DNA of 64,000 bases from Metabacillus sediminilitoris. GTDB lineage: Bacteria > Bacillota > Bacilli > Bacillales > Bacillaceae. The notes below the pieces were generated by a model. The model was given only the letters and a program-made list of their open reading frames with translations. It did no database searches and was not told where the DNA came from. The position numbers and the translations under genes are program-made. The stretch lies in the NCBI RefSeq assembly GCF_009720625.1, contig NZ_CP046266.1, positions 2,179,501 to 2,243,500 of the forward strand, written 5' to 3'. Positions 35,646 to 44,834 of this stretch are shown here, one piece after another; position 1 is the stretch's first letter; each line of letters opens with the position of its first letter.

Positions 35646-35817
35646 ATGAATTTATCCCCCAAGGAACTATAAGAAATAACTGTTACCGTTTATTTTATGC
35701 TTTTCAATGTTTTTTGCATTTTCGCCACAGTCTAAGGACCAAAAAGCATCATCCCCTGAAACATTTCATATAAAAGGTGGGGAGCGAAACGGGATCCATT
35801 CATTGGTTTACAGGTAG
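35646..35817 (+). pseudogene. Relic of a small exported protein
   Basis: A good ribosome binding site (GGAGGAAAGGAG) precedes ATG 35646, but the frame stops after 8 codons. One frame over reads LLPFILCFSMFFAFSPQSKD and then FHIKGGERNGIHSLVYR, which looks like a signal peptide and the start of a mature protein. No family is recognised. The region 35416-35645 holds nothing else evident. Confidence 0.4.
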
Positions 35818-35866
35818 AAAATATATTAGGGCAAAGATTTATTTATGTTCGGTAAATTTAAAAAGA

Positions 35867-35893
35867 AAAGACACTTAATTATTAGGTGTCTTT
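35867..35893 (+). terminator. Rho-independent terminator
   Basis: AAAGACAC pairs with GTGTCTTT around an 11-base loop. It lies between the small exported-protein relic and the DUF3289 gene. Confidence 0.7.
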
Positions 35894-36103
35894 CTGGTTT
35901 AATATTTTTTGAAAATTCGGCATTCAAATACATTTCCATTATATCCTTTTGATAGGTACCAACTAGATGCTATTAAAAAAAATAAACTTGTAAAGGAGTT
36001 GATTTAATGGCATTATCTCAAGGATTTTGACAATATTTCTTCGGATGGGAACACAGGATATCATATATAGGTTAAAAATAATATTTTTATAGAGGAGATT
36101 ATC

Positions 36104-38896
36104 ATGATGGAAAATAAAGTAAAAAGTATGTTGAGTTGTTTATTGATCTTTGCAATGATTTTCGGCGGATCTGGGCAAGCGGTAGTTGCCAAGGGCAATA
36201 ACCATGATAATCAAGGAAAACATAAGAATTCTAGTGAGCAAAATGTAAAACAGTGGTTAAGTGAATATGAATTCTATGAGGACACCAGAATTGCAAAAAT
36301 CTATGATGAGATTGCAATAAAAGAATTAAAGCGTTTCGCGACAGTCATAAAAGAAACTAATGCTAAGTTTGATTCTAAACTGATAGCGGAAATTGATGAA
36401 ACCAGAGACTTTAAACAAAAAGATATGAATGGACTTGATGTACTTCAACAATTGATTAACGAATATGAACAAGCTGTTCAAGAGGAGTACATACAAGAGG
36501 TGGTTCTTAAAAGTGATCGGCTCTTGAACATCAAACATAGGTTAACCATATGTCTATGGGGGTATGTAAAAGAAAACGATTTTAATGCACCAACTGAAGT
36601 ATTACTTGCAGATATACTCTTTAATTTTTATTTATCGGATAAAATTGTCAATAAAAATGCTATCGGCATCTTAAAGGATATCTCCGATCAAGCAGATCAC
36701 AAAGGAAATAAACTAAAAGCTCATTTGAATAATGCTGTGAAAATGTCTGAAAAAGGTAATGAGTTTCTAGAAAAAGATCTAGCTATCCCTGCATCAAAAT
36801 CCTATCAAAATGCATATAAACAAGTGTTATTCGGACTTGAAAAAGCAGGCTATTTATTTAACACGGAATTCTTTGAATCTACCTCTGACACGGATGGTGA
36901 CACGATAACAGATGGAATAGAATTCCTAGAGGGAATGAATCCATTTAAAAAGGATACAGATGGTGATGGATTGCAGGACAATATTGAATATGAGGTTAAA
37001 TCATTTATTTCCCCGACAAAATATGATTCAGATCGTAATGGTATAAGTGATGCAGATGAAGATATCGATGAAGACGGCCTGAGTAATAAAGACGAGCAAG
37101 CTTATCAAACAAATTTGATTAAGGAAGATTCAGACCAAGATGGTTTAACTGACGGATTTGAAGTACATCAGTTCGATTCATTACCTAATAAGTATGATAC
37201 AGATAACGATGAGTTAAGTGATGGAGATGAATATGCTTTAAAGACAAATCCGAATGCTGCAGACAGCAACAATGACGAAATTGAGGATTCACAAGAACTC
37301 TATAAACAATCGATTAGTAAATCATTGATTCAGCCTGATAAATCAGAAATTAAAAGCGTAGAAGTTGGGTTTAGTGCAAAGGATAATATTAATAAAACGA
37401 CTAGAATTAGCAGCACAAACAACGTAAATATTAAAACAACTAATTTACACGGTATTATTGGTTCTCCTGTAAGCATCAATACGCAATCAGAATTTGAGAA
37501 AGCAAGCATTAAGTTTACTTATGATGAAGCGAAGCTAGGAGACACGTTGGAAGATGATCTAGCCATCGTTTGGTACAATGAAGACGAGGAAATGTTTGAA
37601 AGCCTTAACGCTGTGTTAGATACAAGTAAAAATACAATAAGTGTGGAAACTACTCACTTTGGTGAATATCTGGTTGTTGATAAGACAAAATGGTTGGAGC
37701 TTTGGAGTAGGGAAATAGACTACTCAAGGACGGATGGTGTAAATGAACAAAATATTGCAACGAGAACAGGTGGAGAGAACGATCAAGCTGCAAGCAGCGA
37801 TAAGTTGAATGACATTGTCTCTAGCGATGATTCAGGTGATGGAGGGATAGATACAAAAGATTCAGATGGGGATGGCTTATACGACAGCTATGAAGTTGAA
37901 GGAATGAAAACACCATACGGTATAATTTACTCAGATCCTAACAAGAAAGATAGTGATGGAGATGGATTAACCGATGGGCAAGAAATGGGTCCATTCAAAA
38001 CATTCACGATAGAAATTTTTGGAATTACTATTCATTATGAAGGTTTCTTTCCAACTAGTTTTCCTGACCAAAAAGATAGTGATGGAGATGGAATTTTTGA
38101 TAATGAGGATTCGAGACCGTTGTACTCTGATTTATCCAATTTAATAATTCATCAATCAGATAGACCAGAAGGCTATGATGAAAATGGAAATGTAGCGAAT
38201 GATATGAAAACAAATGATTATACTGGAGATGAAATAACTGACATTAGCTGGATGTTCAATTTCCAATTACTTGAATCTTATTTCCCAGGTATTCTCTTTG
38301 ATGAGTTCGAGACAATGTCAACAAGCATATTTTCTACGGGAGATATGGAAGATGTTGTTTTAGATATGATTGATCATTTTGAGGATGGAACTGCTACAGA
38401 GTATAGCAATCAGACTTTAACTAAAAAAGCGAGTGAGCATGAGACAACAAAAGACTATGTTGAATTTGTCAAAAATGCCTTAGTTGATGAGCTAAAGAAA
38501 AATGGAGGTAATTTGGCAGCACTTCAGTTTGATAAAAGTACAAAGGAAACTAATGAATTTTATAATTTTATACAGAGAAATGCTAGTTACCCGACGTTTA
38601 GCACTTGGAGTGATAGAATAGGAGGACTTACAATTACAGTAAATGATACTTGGGGGAATACAGTATCCGTAAAAGATTTTTCAGTAGAGAACAATCACTT
38701 TAAAGGTGTCATGCATGTTCGTTTATATGATCATTTTGGGTTAGATCAGCCAGATGTTGAGAAGGTGTATGTCAACTTAGCAGGATTCCGTTCCTGGTTT
38801 GTCTTACAGCATTATGATGAATATAATGGGGAATATAAGCCCTTTGTTACTGTAATGGAAATGGATATACCATTCGAGGGGGAATTGAGTGATTAA
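36104..38896 (+). CDS. Secreted protein with TSP3-type calcium repeats and C-terminal DUF3289-like domain
   Basis: 930 residues behind AGAGGAGATT. Signal peptide 1-30 (CLLIFAMIFGGSGQAVVAKG). About 31-260 is a helical, charged region. About 262-400 and 585-675 hold two sets of Asp-rich thrombospondin type 3 repeats (DTDGDGLQDN, DSDQDGLTDG, DSDGDGIFDN), expected to bind calcium outside the cell. Between them is a beta-rich segment with FGEYLVVDK. From about 700 the sequence follows the DUF3289 pattern: DMKTNDYTGDEIT, MIDHFEDG, GGLTITVNDTWG, LYDHFGLDQPDVEK, FRSWFVLQHY and YKPFVTVMEM. DUF3289 domains occur at the C-terminus of toxin-like proteins; their activity is unknown. The next gene is a coupled lipoprotein, a candidate partner or immunity protein. 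Confidence 0.82.
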   Translation: MMENKVKSMLSCLLIFAMIFGGSGQAVVAKGNNHDNQGKHKNSSEQNVKQWLSEYEFYEDTRIAKIYDEIAIKELKRFATVIKETNAKFDSKLIAEIDETRDFKQKDMNGLDVLQQLINEYEQAVQEEYIQEVVLKSDRLLNIKHRLTICLWGYVKENDFNAPTEVLLADILFNFYLSDKIVNKNAIGILKDISDQADHKGNKLKAHLNNAVKMSEKGNEFLEKDLAIPASKSYQNAYKQVLFGLEKAGYLFNTEFFESTSDTDGDTITDGIEFLEGMNPFKKDTDGDGLQDNIEYEVKSFISPTKYDSDRNGISDADEDIDEDGLSNKDEQAYQTNLIKEDSDQDGLTDGFEVHQFDSLPNKYDTDNDELSDGDEYALKTNPNAADSNNDEIEDSQELYKQSISKSLIQPDKSEIKSVEVGFSAKDNINKTTRISSTNNVNIKTTNLHGIIGSPVSINTQSEFEKASIKFTYDEAKLGDTLEDDLAIVWYNEDEEMFESLNAVLDTSKNTISVETTHFGEYLVVDKTKWLELWSREIDYSRTDGVNEQNIATRTGGENDQAASSDKLNDIVSSDDSGDGGIDTKDSDGDGLYDSYEVEGMKTPYGIIYSDPNKKDSDGDGLTDGQEMGPFKTFTIEIFGITIHYEGFFPTSFPDQKDSDGDGIFDNEDSRPLYSDLSNLIIHQSDRPEGYDENGNVANDMKTNDYTGDEITDISWMFNFQLLESYFPGILFDEFETMSTSIFSTGDMEDVVLDMIDHFEDGTATEYSNQTLTKKASEHETTKDYVEFVKNALVDELKKNGGNLAALQFDKSTKETNEFYNFIQRNASYPTFSTWSDRIGGLTITVNDTWGNTVSVKDFSVENNHFKGVMHVRLYDHFGLDQPDVEKVYVNLAGFRSWFVLQHYDEYNGEYKPFVTVMEMDIPFEGELSD

Positions 38897-39410
38897 AGTT
38901 AATTTAAAAATTATAGTTTTAATGATTGGTATATTCTTAATTCCATTAAACTTAATTGGATGTAAAAAGAATGAGGAGTCAAATGGGGAAACAAAGATTT
39001 TCGAAATTGACAATACAGAAGAGATCTTTGGTAAAAAGGATGAAGAAGTGGTGACTGTTAGAAAGCACTATATGATTCTAAATCCACCGAAAGATTTAAT
39101 ACAATTGAAAGAATTAATTGAAAAATACAGTAAGGATCATCCAGTTGAAGAAGAAATGAAAGTAATAGAAGGCAAAAACAGGATTTTTGATATATCCTTA
39201 TATAGGGAAAGTGAGGATTTGCCAGGAGACTGGCAGCCTGATGAAAGTTACATGAATACAGATCGGCTAGAACATCATAAGAATGATCTAATTGCATATA
39301 TAATTTGGTCAGATGCTGAACCACAAAAAGAATACAATGTTTATGATAAAAATAAGGAAGGAAAGGTAATTAAGAGGATGCGTTTTATTGAGGATCAGCT
39401 TGTTGAGTGA
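38889..39410 (+). CDS. Lipoprotein coupled to the DUF3289 protein (possible immunity partner)
   Basis: 173 residues from GTG 38889, overlapping the preceding gene by 8 bases (GTGATTAA), with GAGGGGGAAT upstream. It starts with a lipoprotein signal peptide and lipobox LIGC (Cys25). The mature part is acidic and Lys/Glu rich, with no recognised domain. Tight overlap with a secreted toxin-like gene and a cell-surface location suggest immunity, a chaperone or a surface partner. That is inference. Its terminator has been split by the insertion element at 39624. Confidence 0.75.
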   Translation: MIKVNLKIIVLMIGIFLIPLNLIGCKKNEESNGETKIFEIDNTEEIFGKKDEEVVTVRKHYMILNPPKDLIQLKELIEKYSKDHPVEEEMKVIEGKNRIFDISLYRESEDLPGDWQPDESYMNTDRLEHHKNDLIAYIIWSDAEPQKEYNVYDKNKEGKVIKRMRFIEDQLVE

Positions 39411-39675
39411 TACACTATCCATACACTAAAAAATAAAGAAATGGAAATTGTTAGAAACTACAACAGGAACACTAAATGATAGACTGGGGATCACTATGAA
39501 TATTTTCCATAGTGGCCCTCATTACTCGAATCGTTTCCATACCCTATTAAAACTTTAATATTCCATAATACCATCTAATATTAGGATAATAAAATGAAAT
39601 AGAAAACAAAAAAGAACAGCCCCTGTAATGCACCCCAAAAGTTAGAGTGAAATCTAACATTTGGGGTGTATTTTT

Positions 39676-40242
39676 ATGACTAAATATAGTGAGCAATTTA
39701 AGTTAATGCTCGTAAAAGAGTATCTAGAAGGGAAATTAGGATATGACCTTTTGGCAAAGAAACATAATATAAAAAGCAGTTCTCCAATTAAGCGGTGGGT
39801 AAAAGTATACGAGAAATTTGGGATAGATGGGTTGATGAGGAAGAAGTATAAGGAAACATATCCTGTTCAATTCAAGCTGGATGTATTAAGCTTTATGAAT
39901 AGTACAGGTTCTTCAGAGACGGAAACTGCCCTTCAATTTGGGTTAACAAATCCTCCAATAATAGCTTCATGGAAGAAAGCTTTTTTGGAAGGTGGCACTG
40001 AAGCCCTGGATAGAGCGAAAGGGAGACCGCCCATGTCTGATAAATCCAAGAACCAAAAAAGTAAAATTCCTGCAGAAGAAAAAGAAATGACGTACGAACA
40101 AAAATTGGAGAAAGAAAATGAACTTCTTCGCTTAGAGGTAGAATACTTAAAAAAGTTACAAGCTTTTCAGATGGATCCGGAAAGCTATCTAGAAAAGCAC
40201 AAGCAGCGTTATCATTCGAACTCAAAGAAAAATTCCGATTAA
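39676..40242 (+). CDS. IS150-type transposase OrfA
   Basis: 188 residues from ATG 39676; the TTG at 39661 lies in the terminal hairpin. Two helix-turn-helix units are visible (YSEQFKLMLVKEYLEGKLGY ... LLAKKHNIKSSSPIKRWVK and FKLDVLSFMNSTGSSETETA ... SWKKAFLEGG), then a Lys/Glu coiled coil with KENELLRLEVEYLKK. It binds the element ends. The slip site 40149-40155 lies in the coiled coil, as in IS150. Confidence 0.92.
   Translation: MTKYSEQFKLMLVKEYLEGKLGYDLLAKKHNIKSSSPIKRWVKVYEKFGIDGLMRKKYKETYPVQFKLDVLSFMNSTGSSETETALQFGLTNPPIIASWKKAFLEGGTEALDRAKGRPPMSDKSKNQKSKIPAEEKEMTYEQKLEKENELLRLEVEYLKKLQAFQMDPESYLEKHKQRYHSNSKKNSD
40149..40155 (+). promoter_or_regulatory. Programmed -1 frameshift site of the transposase
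   Basis: A AAA AAG in the OrfA frame (TTA AAA AAG). A slip of -1 enters the OrfB frame, which is open from here to 41066. Confidence 0.8.
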
Positions 40243-41066
40243 AAGATGTTCTACAGATAGTTGATATTCCTGAATCTTCGTATCACTATCATATAAAGCG
40301 AATGAAGGAAGAGAATCCCGATCAAAATCTTGAAGAATGTATTCAATCCATATTCGAGGACCATGACGGCAATTACGGTTACCGACGTATTCATTTAGAA
40401 TTGAAAAACCGTCAATTAAAAGTAAATCACAAAAAGGTTCAACGAATTATGAAGAAACTCGGACTCAAAGGAAATAAGTTTACACGAAAATCACGCAAGT
40501 ATAGTTCTTACAAAGGGAATATTGGAACTGTCGCCAAGAACCTTATTAATCGCCGTTTTCGCACAAATGTATGCCATCAAAAAATAACAACAGATATCAC
40601 AGAATTTAAGTGTTCTGATGGAAAACTTTTTTTTAATCCATTCATGGATATGTTCAATAGCGAAATTCTATCTTATGGGATAAGTAGTCACCCAACACTA
40701 GATTTAGTCCTAGAACCTCTAGAAGAAACACTAGAAATTGTGAAAAATTCAAAATACAGAACTACTATGCATTCTGATCAAGGCTGGCATTATCAACATA
40801 AAAAATGGGTGAAAAAACTCAAGGAAAATAAAGTTTTCCAGAGTATGTCACGAAAAGGAAATTGTTTAGATAATTCACCGATGGAGAACTTTTTTGGATT
40901 AATGAAACAAGAAATGTATTATGGAGAAGCACTATGCACATTTGAGGAATTAAAACAGAAAATTGAGAGATATATCAATTATTATAATAATAAGCGTATA
41001 AAACAAAAATTGGCAGGCATGAGTCCGGTTCAATACCGTATCCATACCAGCCAATTAGTTGCTTAA
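40149..41066 (+). CDS. IS150-type transposase OrfB (catalytic part, made as OrfAB fusion)
   Basis: The frame is open from the slip site; an independent ATG exists at 40302, but the residues before it (FRLKDVLQIVDIPESSYHYH) belong to the family and argue for the fusion. The DDE integrase core is visible: D in KITTDITEFKC, D in TTMHSDQGWHYQ, and E in SPMENFFGLMKQEMYY, followed by the IS3 ending RYINYYNNKRIKQKLAGMSP. It catalyses excision and insertion of the element. Confidence 0.92.
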   Translation, partial: KKVTSFSDGSGKLSRKAQAALSFELKEKFRLKDVLQIVDIPESSYHYHIKRMKEENPDQNLEECIQSIFEDHDGNYGYRRIHLELKNRQLKVNHKKVQRIMKKLGLKGNKFTRKSRKYSSYKGNIGTVAKNLINRRFRTNVCHQKITTDITEFKCSDGKLFFNPFMDMFNSEILSYGISSHPTLDLVLEPLEETLEIVKNSKYRTTMHSDQGWHYQHKKWVKKLKENKVFQSMSRKGNCLDNSPMENFFGLMKQEMYYGEALCTFEELKQKIERYINYYNNKRIKQKLAGMSPVQYRIHTSQLVA

Positions 41067-41129
41067 TATAAAACTCTAACTTTCGGGGGTCTCTTCACCC
41101 TTGAGCTGTTCCTTTTTGTGTGTAACATC

Positions 41130-41897
41130 TTAAATCTTAATATCAATCTTCGCATTTTTCTTTAACTCTTCAACCTGCTGTGCGAGTTTTTCCTGCTGTT
41201 TTTGCTGTTGAAGAGATTGTTCGATTTGCGGTTTTACTTCTTCAAGCTTTGGAACTTCTTGTCCAGTACTCTTTCCTTGTTCCGCATATTGATCATACGT
41301 TTTTTGAATTTCTTCATCGGTTATTTCACCAGCCGGCACTTCTTTCTCAACGTACTGTTTGAGTTTAATATCGTCAGCTATTTGAGTTTCAAGTGTTTTC
41401 ATATCCATGCCGGATTTTTTTAGAGCGGCTTCGAATTCTTTTTCTGTTTTAAACTGTTTTTTCGTTTCATCCAGCTGCTTATTAATATCTGCCTCTGAAA
41501 CTTTATAGCCTTTTTTATCTGCCTCTTGAAGAAGAAGAGTTTTTCCGACTAAGCTGTCAATTGTTTGTTTTTTCACTTGCTCTGCAGCTTCTTTAGAAGT
41601 CGGATCTTGTCCCATTTGCTGCATTTGTCCTTGTGTAGATGCTATGGCGCTATTATAGTCGCTTCCTAAAATTTCTTTATCATTCACTATGGCAACAGTT
41701 TTCTTTTCATCTACTTGCTGTGCTTCTAATTTCTTTTGCATTTCTTCCATTAGATTTTGCTGTTCCTTCTGCTGATCGGTTTCCGCTGTTTTTGCTTTAT
41801 CATCATTTTTAGCTTCTTTACTTTCTTCATTTCCTCCGCATGCTGCTAAAACAACGGCCATTAGACCGGTTATTAATGTAAACATCATTTTTTTCAT
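41130..41897 (-). CDS. SurA N-terminal-domain lipoprotein (foldase-like)
   Basis: 255 residues read on the minus strand behind AAGGAAGGAG. A lipoprotein signal peptide with lipobox LAAC (Cys20) is followed by a Glu/Lys/Gln-rich linker and a SurA_N-type helical chaperone domain (VAIVNDKEILGSDYNSAI, VGKTLLLQEADKKGYKVSEA, QLDETKKQFKTEKEFEAALK, DDIKLKQYVEKEVPAGEITD). No parvulin isomerase domain is seen, so it resembles PrsA relatives without catalytic activity. It probably assists folding or transport of exported proteins at the outer face of the membrane. Its terminator was split by the IS150-type element. Confidence 0.85.
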   Translation of the reverse strand: MKKMMFTLITGLMAVVLAACGGNEESKEAKNDDKAKTAETDQQKEQQNLMEEMQKKLEAQQVDEKKTVAIVNDKEILGSDYNSAIASTQGQMQQMGQDPTSKEAAEQVKKQTIDSLVGKTLLLQEADKKGYKVSEADINKQLDETKKQFKTEKEFEAALKKSGMDMKTLETQIADDIKLKQYVEKEVPAGEITDEEIQKTYDQYAEQGKSTGQEVPKLEEVKPQIEQSLQQQKQQEKLAQQVEELKKNAKIDIKI

Positions 41898-42449
41898 AAT
41901 CGATCTCCTTCCTTAAGCTAGAAGTATCATTTTCCCCTAAAAAAAATGATCTAGTGCGCATTATAAAGTAAATCTTACGAAAAAGAAACATTATGCGCTC
42001 TTTTTTAAGATTTATAACAGGATTGAAACATTTGATATAGAAGATCTTCAACAAACAGGCGCAATTCCAGAATAAGAATTGCGCTCTTACTTTAGGAAAA
42101 AGTGCCTTATTCGTGAATTAGAGAAGGGATTTTTCATAAGAAATCGAACTATGAACTATAAGTTATTCAATTAACGCAGGGTAGGTTATTTCAATATAGA
42201 ATTGACAGGAGAAAATGTAATGAGGGTTGATCCAAAGGAATTTCATATTCATAATTTACGTTATATTGTAAGGTCTGCAATAGAAAAGATTTGTCTAATC
42301 TATCTTAATTAAAGAAATTAATAGAATTTAGTGTTTTAAATAGACTGCCAGGAATCGAAATTCACCATAAATGTGATATGCAACAAAGCGACGTTTCCAG
42401 AACCCAAATTCATTGATGAACAAAAAATTTAAAATTAAGGAGAAAATAA
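41898..42449. other. Intergenic region with one strong hairpin
   Basis: GCGCAATTC (42059-42067) pairs with GAATTGCGC (42076-42084) with a short T-containing tail on the plus side. It lies between divergent genes and has no obvious gene to terminate. The rest of the stretch shows no gene. Confidence 0.5.
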
Positions 42450-43319
42450 ATGACCTGGTTAATTTCCACTTTACTTGCCGTGTCTGTCGCTTGGTTAGCT
42501 TACATAGTAAAAAAAGAAAAGGTTAAACAAAAAGAAATGAGAAACGACCATTACCAAGAGTTAGCAGCTATTAAAGAATTACAAAAAGCTTCTATGGAAA
42601 CAGCAGCAGCAACATTTGATGAGAAGGTCACACTTTTGTCTGAATCATACAAACGCGAAATAGAAAAGCTGATGATTGAAAATGAAGATATACGGAAAAA
42701 TTATAGAAACCAAGGGGAAATAATTACCCATCAAATACTAGAAAATTTTAAATCAGATCTAATTAGAAAAAGAATCATTTCACCTGATGAAATGATTATT
42801 ATGCCGAACATTTTTATACCGGAAGTAAACGGTAATATCCGGCAGATCGATCACATTGTACTTTATCCAACTGGTATATATGTAATAGAAACAAAAAACT
42901 GGAAAGGCCATATAGTAATGGGAATGACAAGAAAGGGCCCCCAAAAATTTTCTTTTTTAGCAGACTTATTAGACAGTGAAAAAGAGGAAACGCTTATATT
43001 TGATAAAGCTGAGTCGGGAGCATTAACTTTAAAGACTTATGAAAATCCAATTAACCAGGTTCAGCAGACAGCCGTCATCTTATTAAACTATTTAAAAAGT
43101 CAAGATATTGAAACGTGGATAAACATCTTGGTATTTTTTAATCACGATGAAAAAGAGTTACACGATTGGTCTGATAATAGCATAGTTAAACGGTTTACGA
43201 ATAAAGAGGAATTACAACAGTTTTTTATAAATGAACTTACATCCCAAAAAAGAATATATGGAGCTTTTCAGCTTAACAATATAAAACATCTTATCGAAAG
43301 CGCTAATTATAATAATTAA
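42450..43319 (+). CDS. NERD-domain protein with N-terminal membrane anchor
   Basis: 289 residues. A single N-terminal membrane helix (LISTLLAVSVAWLAYIVKK) is followed by a coiled coil (about residues 35-95) and a nuclease-related NERD domain from about 105: IISPDEMIIMPNIFIP, NIRQIDHIVLYPTGIYVIET and the typical KNWKGHI. NERD domains are distantly related to restriction-type nucleases. In Bacillus their function is undefined, and nuclease activity is not shown. It is a single-gene unit with AAGGAG before the start. Confidence 0.85.
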   Translation: MTWLISTLLAVSVAWLAYIVKKEKVKQKEMRNDHYQELAAIKELQKASMETAAATFDEKVTLLSESYKREIEKLMIENEDIRKNYRNQGEIITHQILENFKSDLIRKRIISPDEMIIMPNIFIPEVNGNIRQIDHIVLYPTGIYVIETKNWKGHIVMGMTRKGPQKFSFLADLLDSEKEETLIFDKAESGALTLKTYENPINQVQQTAVILLNYLKSQDIETWINILVFFNHDEKELHDWSDNSIVKRFTNKEELQQFFINELTSQKRIYGAFQLNNIKHLIESANYNN

Positions 43320-43441
43320 AAGTTTACTAGAATTTAAGAAAGGAAGGATAAGAGCCCCTCTTTTGGAGCTAATGATAAAGTATTCCCAATTGAAAGAAGC
43401 CTTTACTTTCGCTGACCTGCAACGCTTAATTAAAATAGCAG

Positions 43442-43540
43442 GGTGTAAGAGTAGGAGAATTACATAACGATGGGATAAATAACTTCTTTGATTTCTATGA
43501 TCTCGATGGTAATAAATTGCAAGTCTGTTTTTTTGAATGA
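43442..43540 (+). pseudogene. C-terminal relic of a VOC (glyoxalase-like) protein
   Basis: The frame reads GVRVGELHNDGINNFFDFYD followed by LDGNKLQVCFFE and a TGA. FYDLDGNKLQV is the typical final beta strand of VOC metalloenzymes. No start or N-terminal half is present. The rest of 43320-43744 shows no other recognisable gene. Confidence 0.6.
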
Positions 43541-43744
43541 TAAAAACACTTATTTTTTGTTAAACAAGCTGGTGTGTTAGTTGAAGGAGAATTAAGTGAT
43601 TTTAGGTTTGAGACCATATTTTAGTTATTCTGTTATAGTTGGGAAAGGAAAGGCAGTTTTACGAAGATACTAAGCCGTATAAGGATTATAAAGGGTTTGG
43701 TTATAAAGCTTTTAAGACATAACAGCACGGGCGTACTTTAAACT

Positions 43745-43795
43745 GTACCCTATAGAGTAGACACTCAAAAAAGTCCTCTATAGGGTACTTTTTTG
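43745..43795 (+). terminator. Rho-independent terminator
   Basis: A perfect 13-bp stem (43745-43757 with 43776-43788) is followed by T6. The gene it served seems to have decayed. Confidence 0.85.
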
Positions 43796-43833
43796 TATAA
43801 TTAAGAAAAATACATGATTTGGGGAAAGTGACT

Positions 43834-43890
43834 ATGAGTAAAAAAGAATTTTCAGAGAAAGAAATTAAACTATTAGTAAAAAACAGTTAG
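43834..43890 (+). pseudogene. N-terminal stub of a transposase-associated HTH protein
   Basis: ATG 43834 (GGGGAAAG upstream) opens MSKKEFSEKEIKLLVKNS and then a TAG. This resembles the first residues of IS3-associated helix-turn-helix proteins of Bacillus; nothing else of it remains. Confidence 0.35.
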
Positions 43891-43967
43891 CTTAATGGAT
43901 GGGCCAGCTAATTTTTGTGTCTAATTGATAGAGCGAAAACTGTGATTAAGTGATCGTATGGAGTCTT

Positions 43968-44834
43968 CTAATACAAATGTCGTAGTTTATCGGGATTAGC
44001 AACCGAGTAGATCGTCTGAATTCGATTGCCACTAAAAGCAAAGGAGAACACATATTGTAAGTGATCATCGATTGTTAAAATTAGTCCTGGTAGACCGTTG
44101 ACAGATGTATATTTGATGGTGAACCTGCCTGCATACATTTTCATGAGGCTTTGGAGCAATTGAACCACTCTGGTAGCACCGAAAATAGGTATTTGTGCGG
44201 CTTTTACTTTGCCGCCTCCATCCGAGTACATTGCGACATCTTCGCTGACAAGGTCCAATAATTGATTTACGTTTCCATTTAAGATAGACTGTACAAACTC
44301 TTTTACTGAAGATTCCGCCATTGAAATCGAAGGCTGTTTCTTAGGGTCATATTCCATGCTTTTTTTCGAACGGTGAAAAATTTGCCGACAGTTAGCATTG
44401 CTTTTTCCAAGAATTTCAGCTATTTCATCATAAGAGTATTGGAAGACTTCACGAAGCAAAAAGACGGCTCGTTCTATCGCATTTAGTTGTTGTAATAAAA
44501 GCAAATATGCGGTGGAGATGGATTCTTGTTGAAAAAAGACTTGTGAAGGATCGTTAGGTGAATTCTCTATTTCAAGCAATGGTTCCGGAAGCCACGGTCC
44601 GACATATACCTCACGTTTTTTTGCGGATGACCGTATCAAATCCAGACAGCGATTAGTGACTATCTTACATAGATACGCTTTTTTGTTTTCAATATGTTCG
44701 TAGTTGGGAAGTTGATGAAAGGTTATAAACGCTTCTTGGACAATGTCCTCTGAATCCATCACGCTCCCTAACATACGATAGGCTAAGGAAAAAAGCAGAG
44801 GTTGATAGGTTTGATAAAGTCTTTCCATACTCAT
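43968..44834 (-). CDS. ECF41-type RNA polymerase sigma factor (SigJ-like)
   Basis: 288 residues. Sigma-70 region 2 (LFSLAYRMLGSVMDSEDIVQ) and region 4 (AVFLLREVFQYSYDEIAEIL) are followed by a SnoaL-like C-terminal domain (about residues 175-288) with the ECF41 hallmarks DGGGK (205-209) and NPDKL (280-284). ECF41 sigma factors lack an anti-sigma factor, and the C-terminal extension controls activity. Their genes sit next to oxidoreductases or related enzymes, as here: the flavoprotein gene upstream overlaps by 4 bases. An ECF41-type promoter lies ahead of the pair (46153-46179), which predicts autoregulation. Confidence 0.93.
   Translation of the reverse strand: MSMERLYQTYQPLLFSLAYRMLGSVMDSEDIVQEAFITFHQLPNYEHIENKKAYLCKIVTNRCLDLIRSSAKKREVYVGPWLPEPLLEIENSPNDPSQVFFQQESISTAYLLLLQQLNAIERAVFLLREVFQYSYDEIAEILGKSNANCRQIFHRSKKSMEYDPKKQPSISMAESSVKEFVQSILNGNVNQLLDLVSEDVAMYSDGGGKVKAAQIPIFGATRVVQLLQSLMKMYAGRFTIKYTSVNGLPGLILTIDDHLQYVFSFAFSGNRIQTIYSVANPDKLRHLY

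Larger units (their letters stand above)
39624..41097 (+). mobile_element. IS3-family insertion sequence, IS150 group, apparently intact
   Basis: A 1474-bp element with imperfect 25-bp terminal inverted repeats beginning TG (left: TGTAATGCACCCC then AAAGTTAGAGT; right end complement: TGAAGAGACCCCC then AAAGTTAGAGT). It is flanked by a direct CCC on both sides (39621-39623, 41098-41100), a 3-bp target duplication as expected for IS3. It holds orfA and orfB in the -1 phase with an A6G slip site. Both frames look uninterrupted, so it may still transpose. Confidence 0.92.
39614..41111. terminator. Bidirectional terminator split by an insertion element
   Basis: The half-stem GAACAGC (39614-39620) and its complement GCTGTTC (41105-41111) flank the insertion element. 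Removing the element and one copy of the CCC duplication rebuilds GAACAGC-CCCTTGA-GCTGTTC with A6 before and CTTTTT after. This is a bidirectional terminator between the lipoprotein (+) and the SurA-like gene (-). Confidence 0.85.

Noticed and set aside
43300..43316. GAAAGCGCTAAT as a cre box
   Set aside because: It lies inside the end of the NERD gene and fails consensus positions at the ends.
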